Assembly: GCA_951217055.1 (NCBI GenBank)
Contig: OX578282.1
Location: 45,528,829 to 45,592,828 of the forward strand
Direction of reading: 5' to 3'
Source of the DNA: Gerris lacustris
Lineage: Eukaryota; Arthropoda; Insecta; Hemiptera; Gerridae
DNA: 64,000 bases
Under the pieces are notes generated by a model. That model had not been told where the DNA came from and searched no databases. It worked only from the letters and a program-made list of their open reading frames with translations. Made by a program: the position numbers and the translations under genes. This document shows, in pieces, positions 48,351 through 59,829 of this stretch (position 1 is its first letter; each line of letters opens with the position of its first letter).

Positions 48351-49555
48351 GTGTATATATATATGTATATTATATCAGTGTGGGTGTGTGTTGATGTATA
48401 ATTAATAATTATCCCTCATTGCAGAAAAAGACCATAATTTAAAATAAATGGTTTGACCATTTAAAACGGCATTTTCATTTTGAAATTAGCTTAGTAGAAG
48501 GTAGGGTTAGGAGTTGTATAGGGTTGGATATCTTCATTAGTCCTCCAGCAGTGTCGCATTAGGGAAGGTGAGGGCATGTGTGAACCTCGCTACGAGTTTA
48601 AACCCAGACAGTATAAAGCTAACGATTTTCCACATTTCCTTTCTCTAGACGCTGTAACGGGGGCTCCCTCTGAAAACATATAGTTTTCTATCCCTGAAAA
48701 AAAAACAAAGTCTTCTTTTTAACGCCTTCCCCCACCCTCTCCTGTCCTACAATATTCAAGACACGCCCTACAAAAATAGATAAAAGCCACAAAAAAACTT
48801 AAAAACAACTTTTCAGGAAAAAAATTTGGCAAGAATACTAAAAGATTAAGTTAGAAGAGAATGGAGGGAAAACCGTAATTGCAACTAATATTAAGAAACT
48901 ACTTAAACTCTTCAAAAGGATAACAACTTTTTTTTCAAATATTCCAAGTTTAAATTTGGTCCCCGCCCCCTCTCTTGCTCTATGTAATTAGAAAAGTAGT
49001 GAACATTAATTGAAATAAGATAGTTAGTAGAGAATTAAATTGATTAATTAGAAAAAAATATATAATAAAGAAATAGTTAAATTTATAGATATTTTGCGCT
49101 GTAATTGAATTTTTAGAATTAATTAAAATTTAAGAAATAACTGTTAACTGAAATATTCTGATGTGGTTTTTTTTTTTTAGTATCGATATTTGATTTTTAT
49201 TTTACTTTGTTTTGGTTTTTAAAAATAATCAGATTTTATCTGCGTATTGATTACTAACTTTACAGTCTGTTGACTAGTATTGCAGGGTCGTTGTTAACTA
49301 GTTTTACCTGCAGTAAAATTACTGCTAGCTTTTGACTATTTCCTTTTTTACTTGCAGTATGTTTAAATTAAAATGCATGTCATATTTAGAGCTCTCTTTT
49401 GATCCTTTTCTTCCTATCTTTAGTTGTTTATAATTTTATTCTAACAATACACCTGGATGCAAAGGTAGGTGAAAGACAAAAGTATTATTTAGCCTAGGAG
49501 ACTGCCCGAACAGATTTCTGTCCGGCCAACAACGATTCCATGAATTATAATGTTT
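47540..49555. other. AT-rich non-coding stretch
   Basis: Holds a compound microsatellite (48258-48350). The segment 48540-48680 is less AT-rich. No gene was recognised. Confidence 0.45.
48258..48350. repeat. compound (TC)n(CA)n(TA)n microsatellite
   Basis: TC dinucleotides to 48302, CA dinucleotides 48304-48330, AT dinucleotides to 48350, followed by GTGTATATATATGTATA. Confidence 0.97.
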
Positions 49556-49558
49556 TAA

Positions 49559-49705
49559 ATGAGATCAATTTCTCTAGACACGAAGCTATCTTGCCTCAAA
49601 TGTGCGAGGCTGTACCATCACAAGTGTGACGATTCAGCCACAACGAAGACATTTTGTAAACAATGTGCAGACTGGTTTGTCTCTGCCCTAAATGTATTGT
49701 TTTAA
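49559..49705 (+). pseudogene. PHD-finger-like zinc-binding fragment, 48 codons
   Basis: Reads LSCLKCARLYHHKCDDSATT, then KTFCKQCADW. Spacing C-x2-C-x4-H-x2-C-x9-C-x2-C with aromatic Tyr before the His is the second two-thirds of a PHD finger. In insects such single fingers (CLKC-LYH-KC type) are frequent in ORF1/Gag-like proteins of retrotransposons and other transposon proteins, so a transposon origin is more likely than a host chromatin protein. The first Cys pair is not visible upstream and there is no continuation after the stop. The ATG is probably fortuitous; an exon fragment is the alternative. Confidence 0.45.
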
Positions 49706-49709
49706 GTTG

Positions 49710-50460
49710 ACATTCAACCATTTGTTGTCATCTTGCCGATAAAAATAATTTTTCCAATAAAATTATTTTTTTGTGAGAGATTTGGTACCCCCTACTAGAT
49801 TATTTATTTTCATGGTGAGGGGGGTACCAAACTAATAAAATAATTTTAATAATGTAAAACTATGCGTAAAGACCTTATTAGTATTTGAAAGTTAGCAATA
49901 TTTTTTTTCTAATTTTTTATCTCCTGGCTTTTATTCCTTCTTTTTTAATATTTATAATATTAAAAATAATTTAACATAATACCACTGATAATAATGTATG
50001 GTTTAAAAATATAAAAACAAAACAACAAATTAAAAGAAAAAGTTAATTTAAATGGATGTTTAATTAACAGTTAAAAAAGCAGTAATAATAAAGTATAATT
50101 GATTCATAATATTGTATCAAAAAAGTTAATTAAAAATATTAACGATGTATGAAAGATATAAATTTAATTTGCAGATTGCAGTGACGCAAACATTTTGCAT
50201 TAGGTTAATTAAGCGAGTAATACAATATTTCATTTTTCCTTTCTTCGTTTATGTATAATTGAAATTATTTAATTTAAATATTGATACGATTTTAATTTTA
50301 ATTGTTATTGTTAATATCCTTCTTCCCCATTTCAATTTGAAAATAATTAAAAACGAATAGTATATCCAGTGAATAGGTATCCAAAATCCAAAATAGTGAA
50401 CATTATAAATAGTTTCTTTATCAATTATTAATTTTAAATTGCGAGGCTCTGTTCTAGAAA
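49710..50460. other. AT-rich non-coding stretch
   Basis: A short inverted pair around TTGGTACCCCC (49782) and GGGGGTACCAAACTAATAAA (49818) with ATAATTTTATTG-like flanks gives a small hairpin at 49745-49850. Otherwise nothing was recognised. Confidence 0.45.
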
Positions 50461-50464
50461 AATA

Positions 50465-50830
50465 ATTGAGCTTTTTACATTCACCAAAATATGCGCATCC
50501 TGTCTGGTTGTCTTTTTGTCTGTCTATTACGTTTATGTGTCCTTATCGTCGGGCAAAAGTTGACCGATTTAGTTGAAATTTGGCATACATGCTCCTTTTA
50601 CTAATATTCAGGCTAAGTTCGCGTAAACTTGAGTTTCAAATGTAAAGTTACAACTGTTAGGATGGGAAAAGTTTCATACCTAACACCACCTATTCGATGA
50701 GACCAACATTTTTTGCAAGTACAATTTTTTTACTAAAACCCACAGCGACTTAATAAAAATTTATATACATCGTCTAAAGTATAATTGAAACAGGCATGTA
50801 AAATTTCAACTTGATACAGGCAACCGTTTT
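50465..50830 (+). mobile_element. dispersed repeat B, copy 2
   Basis: Collinear with 18590-19080 but with internal deletions; shares AAAGTTGACCGATTTAGTTG and AAATTTCAACTTGATACA. Confidence 0.65.
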
Positions 50831-50839
50831 TGTGTAGTG

Positions 50840-51640
50840 ATGTTATATATTTTATAATATGCAGTTGAAATAGAGATGGCCGGGACGAGTACGTTAAGGA
50901 ATAATTTAAATGCACCCTTCTCCCCCACTACACGGCTCTCTATTAAAATCATCCACTTTTTTATGTTAAAACTCGTTATGGATGGATAAGACAGATAAAA
51001 TAACTTTTAGAACAAAGTAGTTTAGGATACACTTAATCAGGTCGTGTGATGTGTTTGTTTTCATATAGAAAAAGAGTCATACTTTCAAGTACGGTGAGAA
51101 ATATGTTAAAGTACAGGAAATTGAATGTTATCCAAAATCATAAAATGAGAAGGTTCCTTTTTAAAAGTGGATTTTTTTTTTTTTCAAAAATAAAAAAGCC
51201 AATGATTCATATAATGTATTGCCTAAAATACGAGCTCTTTGGAGGTCAGATCATTTCGAGAATGATTTCGAGCATTTACAGGATTACCTTCGAATATTTT
51301 CAAGGTTAATTAGTGGGGGTGGTGATTAACACTCTTATATAAAACCTGCCTTAACCCAATGTACCATTTTCGATTACCGGAGAGACGAGATATCTCTATC
51401 AATGATTATTATCACATATAGTAAATGTGTGTCCTAAATGCAAGGAAGAAAAATCAAGGACGCATATTTCCATAAATTAAACTTTCATTTAGTATAGCCG
51501 CGCGCGTATTTTATTCCGACATCACGCAGGTACTTAAATGGACATTAATGTTTTTCTTATAAAAACTAAACTACTTTTAAAGTATTTATTTTTAGAAGAA
51601 TTGTTTTTTCTTGAATTTAATTTGGATCATTTAAGTAAAT
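50840..51640. other. non-coding stretch
   Basis: No recognised feature. An 87-aa frame at 51046-51309 has no motif. Confidence 0.4.
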
Positions 51641-51665
51641 TGTAATTTTTGTTTTTCTGTTTCAG

Positions 51666-51719
51666 GTAATGACTTTAGTGCTTTATATATTATTCAAGAT
51701 ATCGCCATTTCATTTAAAG
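51666..51719 (+). other. possible 54-bp internal exon
   Basis: Preceded by a pyrimidine tract and acceptor TTTTTCTGTTTCAG (51652-51665) and followed by the donor-like AAG|GTATGA at 51720. In one phase the insert reads NDFSALYIIQDIAISFK without a stop; the first phase also stays open (VMTLVLYILFKISPFHLK), and the second contains TAA. I do not recognise either peptide. Splice-like pairs occur by chance in AT-rich DNA, so this is a candidate only. Confidence 0.25.
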
Positions 51720-51724
51720 GTATG

Positions 51725-52055
51725 ACATATTCTTTCACTGGTCTAATTTAAAATTTAAATTATCCATAAACTATCAGATTTCACTCACCAAGAAAGAGAA
51801 AAGTCGCCAATTATTCAGGTGTTGCAAGTATTATTGAATTTATACCTCTTTTATAAAGTCATCGTTTGCATTTATGTTTCAATAATTGTGGTTTTATTAA
51901 AAGTTCCACTCTTTTGCATCTGTTCAATATATCAGAAAACTATAATACTCTGCCAATTTGTATGGCACATAGCTTCCTCGCTCTAGTACGCAAAGAAAAG
52001 ATCAGTTTAAGAAATAAAAATACCTTGATAAATTAGTCTTTAATTTGTAAATTTT
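51725..52055. other. AT-rich stretch with an R1-end fragment
   Basis: At 51950-51990 CTGCCAATTTGTATGGCACA and TAGCTTCCTCGC are an R1 terminal sequence, apparently isolated. Nothing else was recognised. Confidence 0.5.
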
Positions 52056-52059
52056 TCGT

Positions 52060-52490
52060 AGAAACAAAGCCTCCAAAATGCGCCAAATGTTAGTGCACAT
52101 ATAATAAATTTAATGAACAAATAACACAGCAACCAAATAGTAGAAACCGCTATATAGGCAGTTTTTTTTTTTTTTTTTCAATTTTACCCCCCTCAAAACT
52201 ATAAATAACACAAAATAGAGCGTAACAAAAATTAATCTACTATTCAAGAGCTTTTCAACGATATACATCATTTTTTTCTCTGTATGTATCCCGTAGTTAT
52301 TAATTATTAATAATTGTATTTAAATACATATATACATAATATTATAAAAGATTAACTTTGACATTTGTACCCCTCAAACAACAAAATTATATTTTTAAAA
52401 AAACAAACAATACTAAAGGGCATTAATTTAACTAAGAAATAAATATAAATAAAAAACCTAATAACAAAAAAAATATTATTTAAACCCTTT
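52060..52490. mobile_element. dispersed repeat C-related copy, interrupted by a SINE tail
   Basis: Matches 24690-25030 throughout. The only large difference is an insertion at 52272-52329. Confidence 0.75.
52272..52329 (+). mobile_element. 5'-truncated SINE insertion, 58 bp
   Basis: The insert begins TTTTTTCTCTGTATGTATCC and CGTAGTTATTAATTATTAAT, the 3' body of the SINE at 42868. It is flanked by ATATACATCAT (52261-52271) and ATATACATAAT (52330-52340), an 11-bp duplication with one mismatch. The uninterrupted relative at 24862-24876 has ATATGCATCATATTATA once. Confidence 0.75.
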
Positions 52491-52562
52491 AAACTACAAA
52501 AATATTGTAAATGTTGGAATTTTTTAAATCGGAGACTTAAATTTTTTTCGCTCCTCAGAGCG

Positions 52563-52563
<1 letters not shown>

Positions 52564-52652
<89 letters not shown>
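52564..52652. repeat. (TA)n microsatellite
   Basis: About 88 bases of AT dinucleotides ending at the CCCAGAGC remnant of a SINE. Confidence 0.97.
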
Positions 52653-52655
<3 letters not shown>

Positions 52656-52701
52656 AGAGCATATTTTTCTGTTTATGTCTCCCGCAGTTAAAAATTGTTT
52701 G

Positions 52702-52703
<2 letters not shown>
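52653..52703 (+). mobile_element. SINE 3' fragment
   Basis: CCCAGAGCATATTTTTCTGT, TTATGTCTCCCGCAGTTAAA and AATTGTTTGAATT match the SINE body and 3' end at 42927-42986, and pass directly into an AT array in the same way. Confidence 0.7.

Positions 52704-52790
<87 letters not shown>
52704..52790. repeat. (AT)n tail/microsatellite of the SINE fragment
   Basis: AT dinucleotides starting at the SINE end TTTGAATTATAT. Confidence 0.95.
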
Positions 52791-52797
<7 letters not shown>

Positions 52798-53004
52798 TAA
52801 ACTTGAAACTAATCATTACAAAATATTATGCATAGTTGTTTTTTTTTTTGTTTTTTTATAGTAACTTTTCACTTCTAAACTTTCAATCGATGTTAAAAAA
52901 TTACTCTTATTCGACAACTTTTTTTTCAAATTAAAAAAAAAAATTGGTCCCCACCAGAAAAGAAAGAAACTTGACAAGCCTTCTCAGTTTGATGGTTGAA
53001 ACTT

Positions 53005-53010
<6 letters not shown>

Positions 53011-53099
<89 letters not shown>
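53011..53099. repeat. (TA)n microsatellite
   Basis: About 88 bases of AT dinucleotides; produces two spurious IYIY frames. Confidence 0.97.
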
Positions 53100-53100
<1 letters not shown>

Positions 53101-53795
53101 GAGGCCACTTATTTATCATTCCTCTCTACTCATACTAAGGGTTTTAGAAGCCAACTTAACTCCGCACCCCTGTCAGTTATAAATGGATGTAACGTGCCTC
53201 TCTTAAACCTCCCCTCCTACCGATATCTCGGAAACGGTGGATGCTATGTCAGAAAAGGGTAGGAGAAGAGTGTTAGTAATTCAATAACTTCCGCCTTCAT
53301 GACGAGGGGATCCTTCTTTTTTAGATCTTTAAAGCTTCGTTTTTTTTCATGTATTTTTCTTTCATTTTTTTTTATCCTCGTAGTCCTAAAGGCAACCAAT
53401 TTTTCTAAGTTTTTCTTCTCACCCCCTGTATTTCTTGCCTTTTCTTCTTATATTCTTTCCACCCCTTGTACCCCTACTTTATTAATAACATAATTTGTAA
53501 TAGTCAGCTGTCACTAAAGGAATTATGATCCGACGAGAAAAACGATTTATTATATTCGTTGTAGGTCAAACTTGTCTTTCTTTTTTTTTCTTCTGTTTTT
53601 AAATTAAGGGAAGACATTTTTTTCACAATTATTTGTTAATAATTCCGTGTTCAGAATATTAAATGAAATAATCAAAATTAAGTGAAAAATATTTAAAATG
53701 ATCAGTTTTGTTTTTTCTCTAATTAAAAATAATTTCAATAATACTCCGAAGAGTTTATTTTTAAACCTCAGTAAATTTTGCCTGTTATCGGATAT
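53100..53795. other. non-coding stretch
   Basis: No gene was recognised. 53130-53290 is less AT-rich. Confidence 0.4.
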
Positions 53796-53800
53796 AAAAA

Positions 53801-54395
53801 TAGACTGCCAATTAGTGTGGCACACAGCTTCCTCGCATACTAGCAAGTGCTTTATTGATTTTTTTTTTTTTTCTTTTACCAGCCATTATTGTCTAATTTA
53901 TTTAATTTTCCCCCCATTTATTTAATGTCAATTTGTTTGCTTTTTCACATGAATTAAAGTAGCAATTTAGCTAATGTTAAAGAGGGACTGTTGAAATTAA
54001 TCTTGTACTGCCTGTAGGCTACTTTCAACGAGCCATACAAATTTTATAACAATCAGATGAATACTTTTGAAGATATTCGTGTAAATAAATGTATGTTTGT
54101 GCGCATGTGGAAGAGTAACAAATGGGCACAGAAAGTTTAAACTTATATGGGACCAACATTGGGCTAATTGTGACCTACCATCCAAATTTCGTTAAAATTG
54201 GAAGTGTAGCTTTTAAGATATGCTGGTTCGCAAAAATTTAGCCACAGACAGACACGGAACCAAAAATGTTCCCTGATGCCTGCATTTTTTCTGCTTGGAA
54301 TTTTTGAAATCGGAGACATAAAATATTTACGTTCTTGAGAACGATCACATCGCTTCCGTTACCTTCGGTAAGCTCGGAAGCAAAAATTAAATAGA
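53801..54395 (-). mobile_element. repeat R1, copy 2
   Basis: Begins on the plus strand with the R1 terminus GACTGCCAATTAGTGTGGCA and ends with GTTACCTTCGGTAAGCTCGG, the inverted R1 head. Non-coding; the 62-80-aa frames here have no homology I recognise. A second copy in the same orientation starts 610 bases later. Confidence 0.8.
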
Positions 54396-54410
54396 ATCTC
54401 AACTTATAAA

Positions 54411-55008
54411 TAGACTGCCAATTGGTGTGGCACATAACTTCCTCGCATTCTAGCACGTACTTCATTGATTCTATGCTTTTACAAGCCATTATTGTCTAGT
54501 TTGTTTGTTTACCCCGTTTTCTAATCTGTCAAAATTGTTTTGATTTTTTACATGAATTAAAGTATCAATTTAGCAAAAGTTAAGGAGGGCAGACGGTTCA
54601 AATTAATCTGGCCCTTGGGCTATCTGCGGGTTACTTTCGATAAACTATAAAAGTATCATACAAATTAGATAAGTAGTTATGAAGCTGTGCTGTAGGTTTA
54701 AATAAATGTATGTTTGTGTGGATGTAGAATAGAATCAAATTAGCGCAGAAGGTTAAAACTTATATGGGACCAACAATTGCTAATTATGATCTACCATCCA
54801 AATTTCATTTAAATCGAATTTGTAGTTTTTAAGATATGATGGTTCGCAAAAATATAGCGATAGACAGACTGACAGACAGACACGGATCCAAAAAGTTTCC
54901 CTAATGTCTGAAACGGATTACTGTCTTGGAATTTTATAAATCGGAGACCTAAAAATTATTCGTTCTTCAGATCGATCACGTAGCTTCCGTTACAAGCTGG
55001 GAAGCAAT
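54411..55008 (-). mobile_element. repeat R1, copy 3
   Basis: Same start (GACTGCCAATTGGTGTGGCA) and order as copy 2, ending with TTCCGTTACAAGCTGGGAAG, a damaged R1 head. Internal landmark CAAATTTCATTTAAATCGAA differs from copy 2, so the copies are not a recent duplication. Confidence 0.8.
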
Positions 55009-55009
55009 A

Positions 55010-56030
55010 ATTAAATCGCAATAATCTGCTGCAACAAATTTAAAGAGCAATTGTTAGCAGTTCTAGAGTAATAAAGAAACAGAAACACTTTTATATGGGA
55101 TTAGTAAACTCTGATTATTATTACTGAACTTATCCAATTAGTAATGATGACCAACTTAAATCATTTAACAAGATAAAGTTTAATTTTCTTTTTTATTAGT
55201 TAGCGATGAAATAATTTAATGAACTTTTCCAAAGGGGGTGAGTTTCAATAAATTAAGATTAAATGTAGGTAAATTATTTTAGTTATTACGGGCTATTTCT
55301 TAATTACCTATATTTTATCGTTATTAGAACTATGACTTTTATATATTTGTTTACTCTTTGGAATTATACATATATATGTGTGTGTGTGTTTTTGCAGAAG
55401 TTACAACATGCTCCACCCAAAGTACTACACACTTTTAAAATCAGAGTAATTAAAATAAGTCAAATTGACAAAGACTGTTTAACTGACAATTACTGAGAAA
55501 ATTATTTTCTAAACTTAAGAGTTAATTAGAAACAACTTAATATTCTATGCTTCAGTTAACTTTTTAATCTAACAACGCTTGGCTCTCTACCCATAAACTA
55601 ACTTGAACAGTAAATCTGAAACATAAATTGCTATCACTTATGATAAGTAAACTAAATATGCAAGCGTAAATCTTATCATAGAACAAAATATTACTCTGTG
55701 TGTGTGTGTGTGTTTATCTGTGCTGATTAATAGTTATTAATACTTATAAGCACACATACACAAGCATTCATTTATACACGAGTAATTATTAGCACTATTT
55801 TGTGATAGCTGATAGGTTGGAGGTTTTGTATGGTTTTATATATTGTTTGCCTTTGATAACTTTTAAGTTATTAATAACAAACATGTTGGGTTTATAGGTC
55901 TTTAGAAACGTATGATGATGTTATAATATTTTGTTGGTCATTGATTAATTTTCAAGTGTGGACAATGCTCTATAATTTTTTTACTGTAGGCAGATATAGT
56001 TCGGTCTTTTTTTTTGTCAAATTATAATTA
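55010..56030. other. AT-rich non-coding spacer
   Basis: Contains (TG)n at 55376-55390 and 55694-55712. 55800-55900 loosely resembles 57020-57140 (GATAGGTTG-AG-TTGGAGGTTTTGT), so some of this spacer may belong to the R1-bearing unit. Confidence 0.4.
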
Positions 56031-56037
56031 TTATTAA

Positions 56038-56138
56038 CTTCGGGAAACAGACAGAGAAAAATACACTCCAGCGCTGGGATTTGAACCACAGGCCTCTATA
56101 TTTCCGGTATAGCGCTCTACCAACTAAGCTACGCAGGA
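56038..56138 (-). mobile_element. tRNA-derived SINE, inverted copy of a pair
   Basis: Minus strand head (56067-56138) reads TCCTGCGTAGCTTAGTTGGT and AGAGCGCTATACCGGAAATA, with a clean A box, a perfect five-pair anticodon stem and a B box GGTTCAAATCC, then the SINE body TTTTTCTCTGTCTGTTTCCC. The acceptor arms TCCTGCG/CGCTGGA have one mismatch and the T stem is poor. The anticodon loop would read GGA, but there is no long variable arm as a Ser tRNA needs, so it is a SINE head. Confidence 0.75.
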
Positions 56139-56197
56139 GAATGATTTCCTCTGACGTTAATGATACCTTGTCCCGAATACCTTTTCCTGATACCTTT

Positions 56198-56330
56198 TCC
56201 TGCGTAGCTTAGTTGGTATAGCGCTATACCGTACTATAATATAGAGGCCTGTGGTTCAAATCCCAGTGCTGGAGTGTATTTTTCTCTGTCTGTTTCCCGA
56301 AGTTAATAATAATTATAATTTGATTTAAAT
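56198..56330 (+). mobile_element. tRNA-derived SINE, direct copy of the pair
   Basis: The same SINE in plus orientation: head TCCTGCGTAGCTTAGTTGGT, B box at 56253-56263, body TTTTTCTCTGTCTGTTTCCC and an AATAATAATTATAATTTG tail. With the inverted copy it forms a hairpin with a roughly 60-base loop. Confidence 0.75.
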
Positions 56331-56402
56331 TATAACTTAATCTTTCCGTAGAATGAATACTACCAAAATCGTAAAATATGATTTTTTTTTTTTTGGTGAT
56401 TT

Positions 56403-56970
56403 TTGCTTCTGAGCTTACCGAAGGTAACGGAAGCTATCGTGATCGAAAAATGTTTAGGTCTTGGATCTCAAAACTTCCAAGACAGAAATCCGTTTCAGGC
56501 ATCAGGGAACATTTTTGGTTCCGTGTCTGTCTATCGTTCAATTTTTGTAAGCCAACATATCTTAAGAACTGCACGTCCGATTTTATTGAAATTTGTATAG
56601 TAGTTCATAACTAGCTTATTGTTGGTCCCATATAAATTTCAACCTTCTACGCCCATTTGATTCTCTTCCATATACGCACAAACATACATTAATTTACATC
56701 TATAGCTTCAAAAGTACTTATCAGATTTGTATAAAACTTTTATAGTTTATCAAAAGTAACCCGCAGATAGCTAAAGATTAATTGGAACCGTCTTCGCTCT
56801 TTAACTTTTGCTAAATTCATGTAGTAAATCAAAACAATTTTGACAGACTAAAAAAACGGGGGAAACAATTAATCAAATTTGGCAAAAATAGCTTTTAAAA
56901 GCATACAATCAATAAAGTACTCGATAGGATGCGAGGAAGCTATGTGCCACACCACTTGGCTCTCTTTCTT
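56403..56970 (+). mobile_element. repeat R1, copy 4 (most complete)
   Basis: Runs from GAGCTTACCGAAGGTAACGG to GCTATGTGCCACACCACTTG without large gaps. It carries the ATTGTTGGTCCC site used by the 1.6-kb transposon in copy 1. No protein is encoded; overlapping 65-78-aa frames are shared with other copies only because of sequence similarity. Confidence 0.85.
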
Positions 56971-57185
56971 ATTTCTTATCTTTCTTTCTTATTTGAAAAT
57001 TTGTTTATTGAAGACGGAGTCGGTTCATTATGTTTAGTAGGTCTTTGATAGGTTGTAGATTGGAGGTTTTGTTCAGGCATATGTTTTATTGAACCTTATA
57101 CTGATAACTTATACATCGTGGAAGCTTAGACGATTAATTTTTTTATTTTGTAGGTTTTTATAATTTTGTTGAGTAAAATTTTTTG

Positions 57186-57650
57186 CTCCCGAGCTTACCG
57201 AAGGTAACGGAAGCTATGTGATCGTTCTGAAGAACGAAAAATGTTTTGGTCTTGGATTTCAAAACTTCCAAGACAGAAATCCGTTTCAGACATCAGGGAA
57301 CATTTTTGGTTCCGTGTCTGTCTATCGTTCAATTTTTGTTCCATTTCTACATGCGCACAAGCATACATTTATTTACACCTATAGCTTCCAATGTACTTAT
57401 CTGATTTGTGTGAAAGTTTTATAGTTTATTGAAAGTAGTCCGTAGATAGCCACATATTAATTTGAACCGTCTGCCCTCTTTAACTTATGCAAAATTGATA
57501 CTTTAATTTAAATAAAAAATCCAAACAATTTTGACAGATTAAAAAAAAACCGGGGAAACAATTAGATAATAATGGCTTTTAAAAGTATAAAATCAATAAG
57601 CACGTGATAGGATACGAGGTGCTATGTGCCACACCAATTGGCGGTCTATT
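57186..57650 (+). mobile_element. repeat R1, copy 5 (internal deletion)
   Basis: Same head and end as copy 4, but the roughly 115-base part from after GTTCAATTTTTGT to CATTTGATTC is missing. It ends GCTATGTGCCACACCAATTG. Confidence 0.85.
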
Positions 57651-57659
57651 TTATTTTGA

Positions 57660-58068
57660 TAACTTAAAGAGTGTCTTTGAAGTTCGTTTTTTTACATTCC
57701 GTTATCTTCAAAATTGGGTCGCATGTAGACTTTAACATTTGAGGTCATATTTTATAATTGTGATCCTATAATATTATCTTTCAGGTTTTTGATTGGTTGC
57801 TTTTTTGCTTAGATAGGTATTCGGTAACTTGTACTAAAGGTAATGTTCGGACCATATCTAATGTAGGTCTTCAGTGAATTGTTAAGTGTAGATAAGGTTT
57901 ATTCTTTTGTTTTGTTAGGCTTCGATCTTTTTCTTTGTTGGTCTAATGTGATTTTCAGAATTTTAAATTAATTTATTTGTTAAAGATACGTCTATATATC
58001 GATGGTCATTAAAAAATTTAAATCATTGTCATTAAGTAAGACATAAGTAAGGAATAGCATAAGTGACG
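57660..58068. other. AT-rich non-coding stretch
   Basis: Nothing was recognised between R1 and repeat D. Confidence 0.4.
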
Positions 58069-58069
58069 A

Positions 58070-58640
58070 GTAAAATATATTTATCTACGATTGATACGAA
58101 GTATAAACATTTTATCTCTGTTTAGATGCGTAGAAAGTGATTCTTTTCGTAGTTATATTCATTGCGCATGCGCGTTCATATTTATCTTTTTTCCGCCCTA
58201 GTGCGGAAAAAATTAAGAATTCTTCACCTTAACGCACGATTTGCGTGTTTGTTTACATTTAACAAAACTAATTTGCTGTTTGTTTAATTAATGTAACTGC
58301 TTATATCGAGTTTTTAGTGAAAAACCATGAGTGATTTAAGTGATTATGACGAAATGAGGAGAATAATACTCCTCTCGAAATAATTAATTCGCCACAAAAT
58401 AAAACTTATGAATTAATGTCATCTTTATCAAAAGAGAAATACAAACTTACATACTGGAAGTTTATTAATTTTTTTTCTGTATTTTTTATCAAAATCCAGC
58501 AAACGTAGATAAAGTATGGTACGCAACTCGTGCGAAAACTTCATTTTGCTTTGCCCTTGTGGTTTTACTACCCTCGCTGTCACTCGGGTACAAACTCCAC
58601 ACTCGCGTGCAAAATGCTACTCTCCACACTAGACGTGTAA
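58070..58640 (+). mobile_element. dispersed repeat D, copy 2
   Basis: Collinear with 10740-11340. It serves as the empty-site reference for the 405-bp MITE (CTTCACCTTAACGCACG, from about 58226). Confidence 0.7.
58327..58480 (+). pseudogene. possible Crypton-like recombinase N-terminal remnant, copy 2
   Basis: ATG at 58327 opens MSDLSDYDE; after a one-base loss the same region continues in another frame as ENNTPLEIINSPQNKTYELM and SSLSKEKYKLTYWKFINFF. This copy keeps more of the peptide than 11008. The KS-Y-Y-F-like spacing suggests the helical N-terminal domain of insect tyrosine recombinases; similarity is weak. Confidence 0.3.
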
Positions 58641-58766
58641 TGTAGGATTACCATTTTCTGTTTTAATGTATATACGATATAATAAGATTAACATCTGCCT
58701 TTTAGGGTGGCATGGCCTTATAGCTTTCCTACGACCTATAACTGGATGAATGATCACATGATTACA

Positions 58767-58889
<123 letters not shown>

Positions 58890-58904
58890 TGTGTGTGTGT
58901 GTTT

Positions 58905-59825
58905 GTATTTGTGAGTTTATATGCGTCTTCCAAAAAAAAAAAATATTGAGGAAAATATTCTTTACTAGATAGAGGCAGGCTTCACTCGAAGTGAGCAAGT
59001 CCATGTGTATTATAAAGAAAATAAAAAACAGCCTTTCCCAGAGGTTGCCATGGTGATAAAGTGATAAATGAATCTCACTCTAGTAGCTGAGGAGAGGGAG
59101 GTTTGGGGTCGTGTTTTTTTCTGCCATTCTTTGCAAGGGATGGGTGGAGGGGGGTCGTGGAAACCTACACGACATCAAACCCCTTGAAAAAACACCGAAG
59201 GCAGCTTGGGGTTAATAGCTCAGCTTCTAACCCCTGTGCTTCACTGTATAATATGTTTGTGTAAAATAAAACTGAAAAATACTTATCTACAGGTGGTAAA
59301 AAATACCCTCATCTAACGGGAAAATATAAATATGTTTCCAAGAGCAAAGTATTGTCAGTTTAACAATTGTTTCAAGATTTAATGTAATGAATAATGAATG
59401 CTTATTTATTATTTAACCATTTAGAGTCTCATAATTAAGAATGTAGAACGCATATATTTACCACTAAATTTTATCTGACAAATTTGAAACTAAATTCAAG
59501 AAAAAGTTAGTTTTAGTAAAATTCTTTTTTGAGTTAAAACAGATATGAATTTGTAAATTGTAACTGCATGAATTTTTTTGGAAATGTAAATAGACTGTGC
59601 CATGTGATTGAAGTAGTACTAGAAGAGAACTTCTGTGATCTTACCTTTATCGAAAAACGAGTTCACATATTAATTATAATTATTTGTGTGCGCTTCTTGT
59701 ATATTTACATAGACAATGTTTTGGACTTTAAATTTATTATTCTCTTTAAATATTATTTATAATGTTTAAAATTAAATTAGTTTATATAATGCTTAGAAAT
59801 TTATTCAATTTTTATTTAGAATACA
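58905..59825. other. non-coding stretch with a less AT-rich patch
   Basis: 59030-59250 is less AT-rich and contains a hairpin GGGGTCGTG-GAAACCTA-CACGAC type. Single-copy here; no gene was recognised. Confidence 0.35.
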
Positions 59826-59829
59826 ATTT

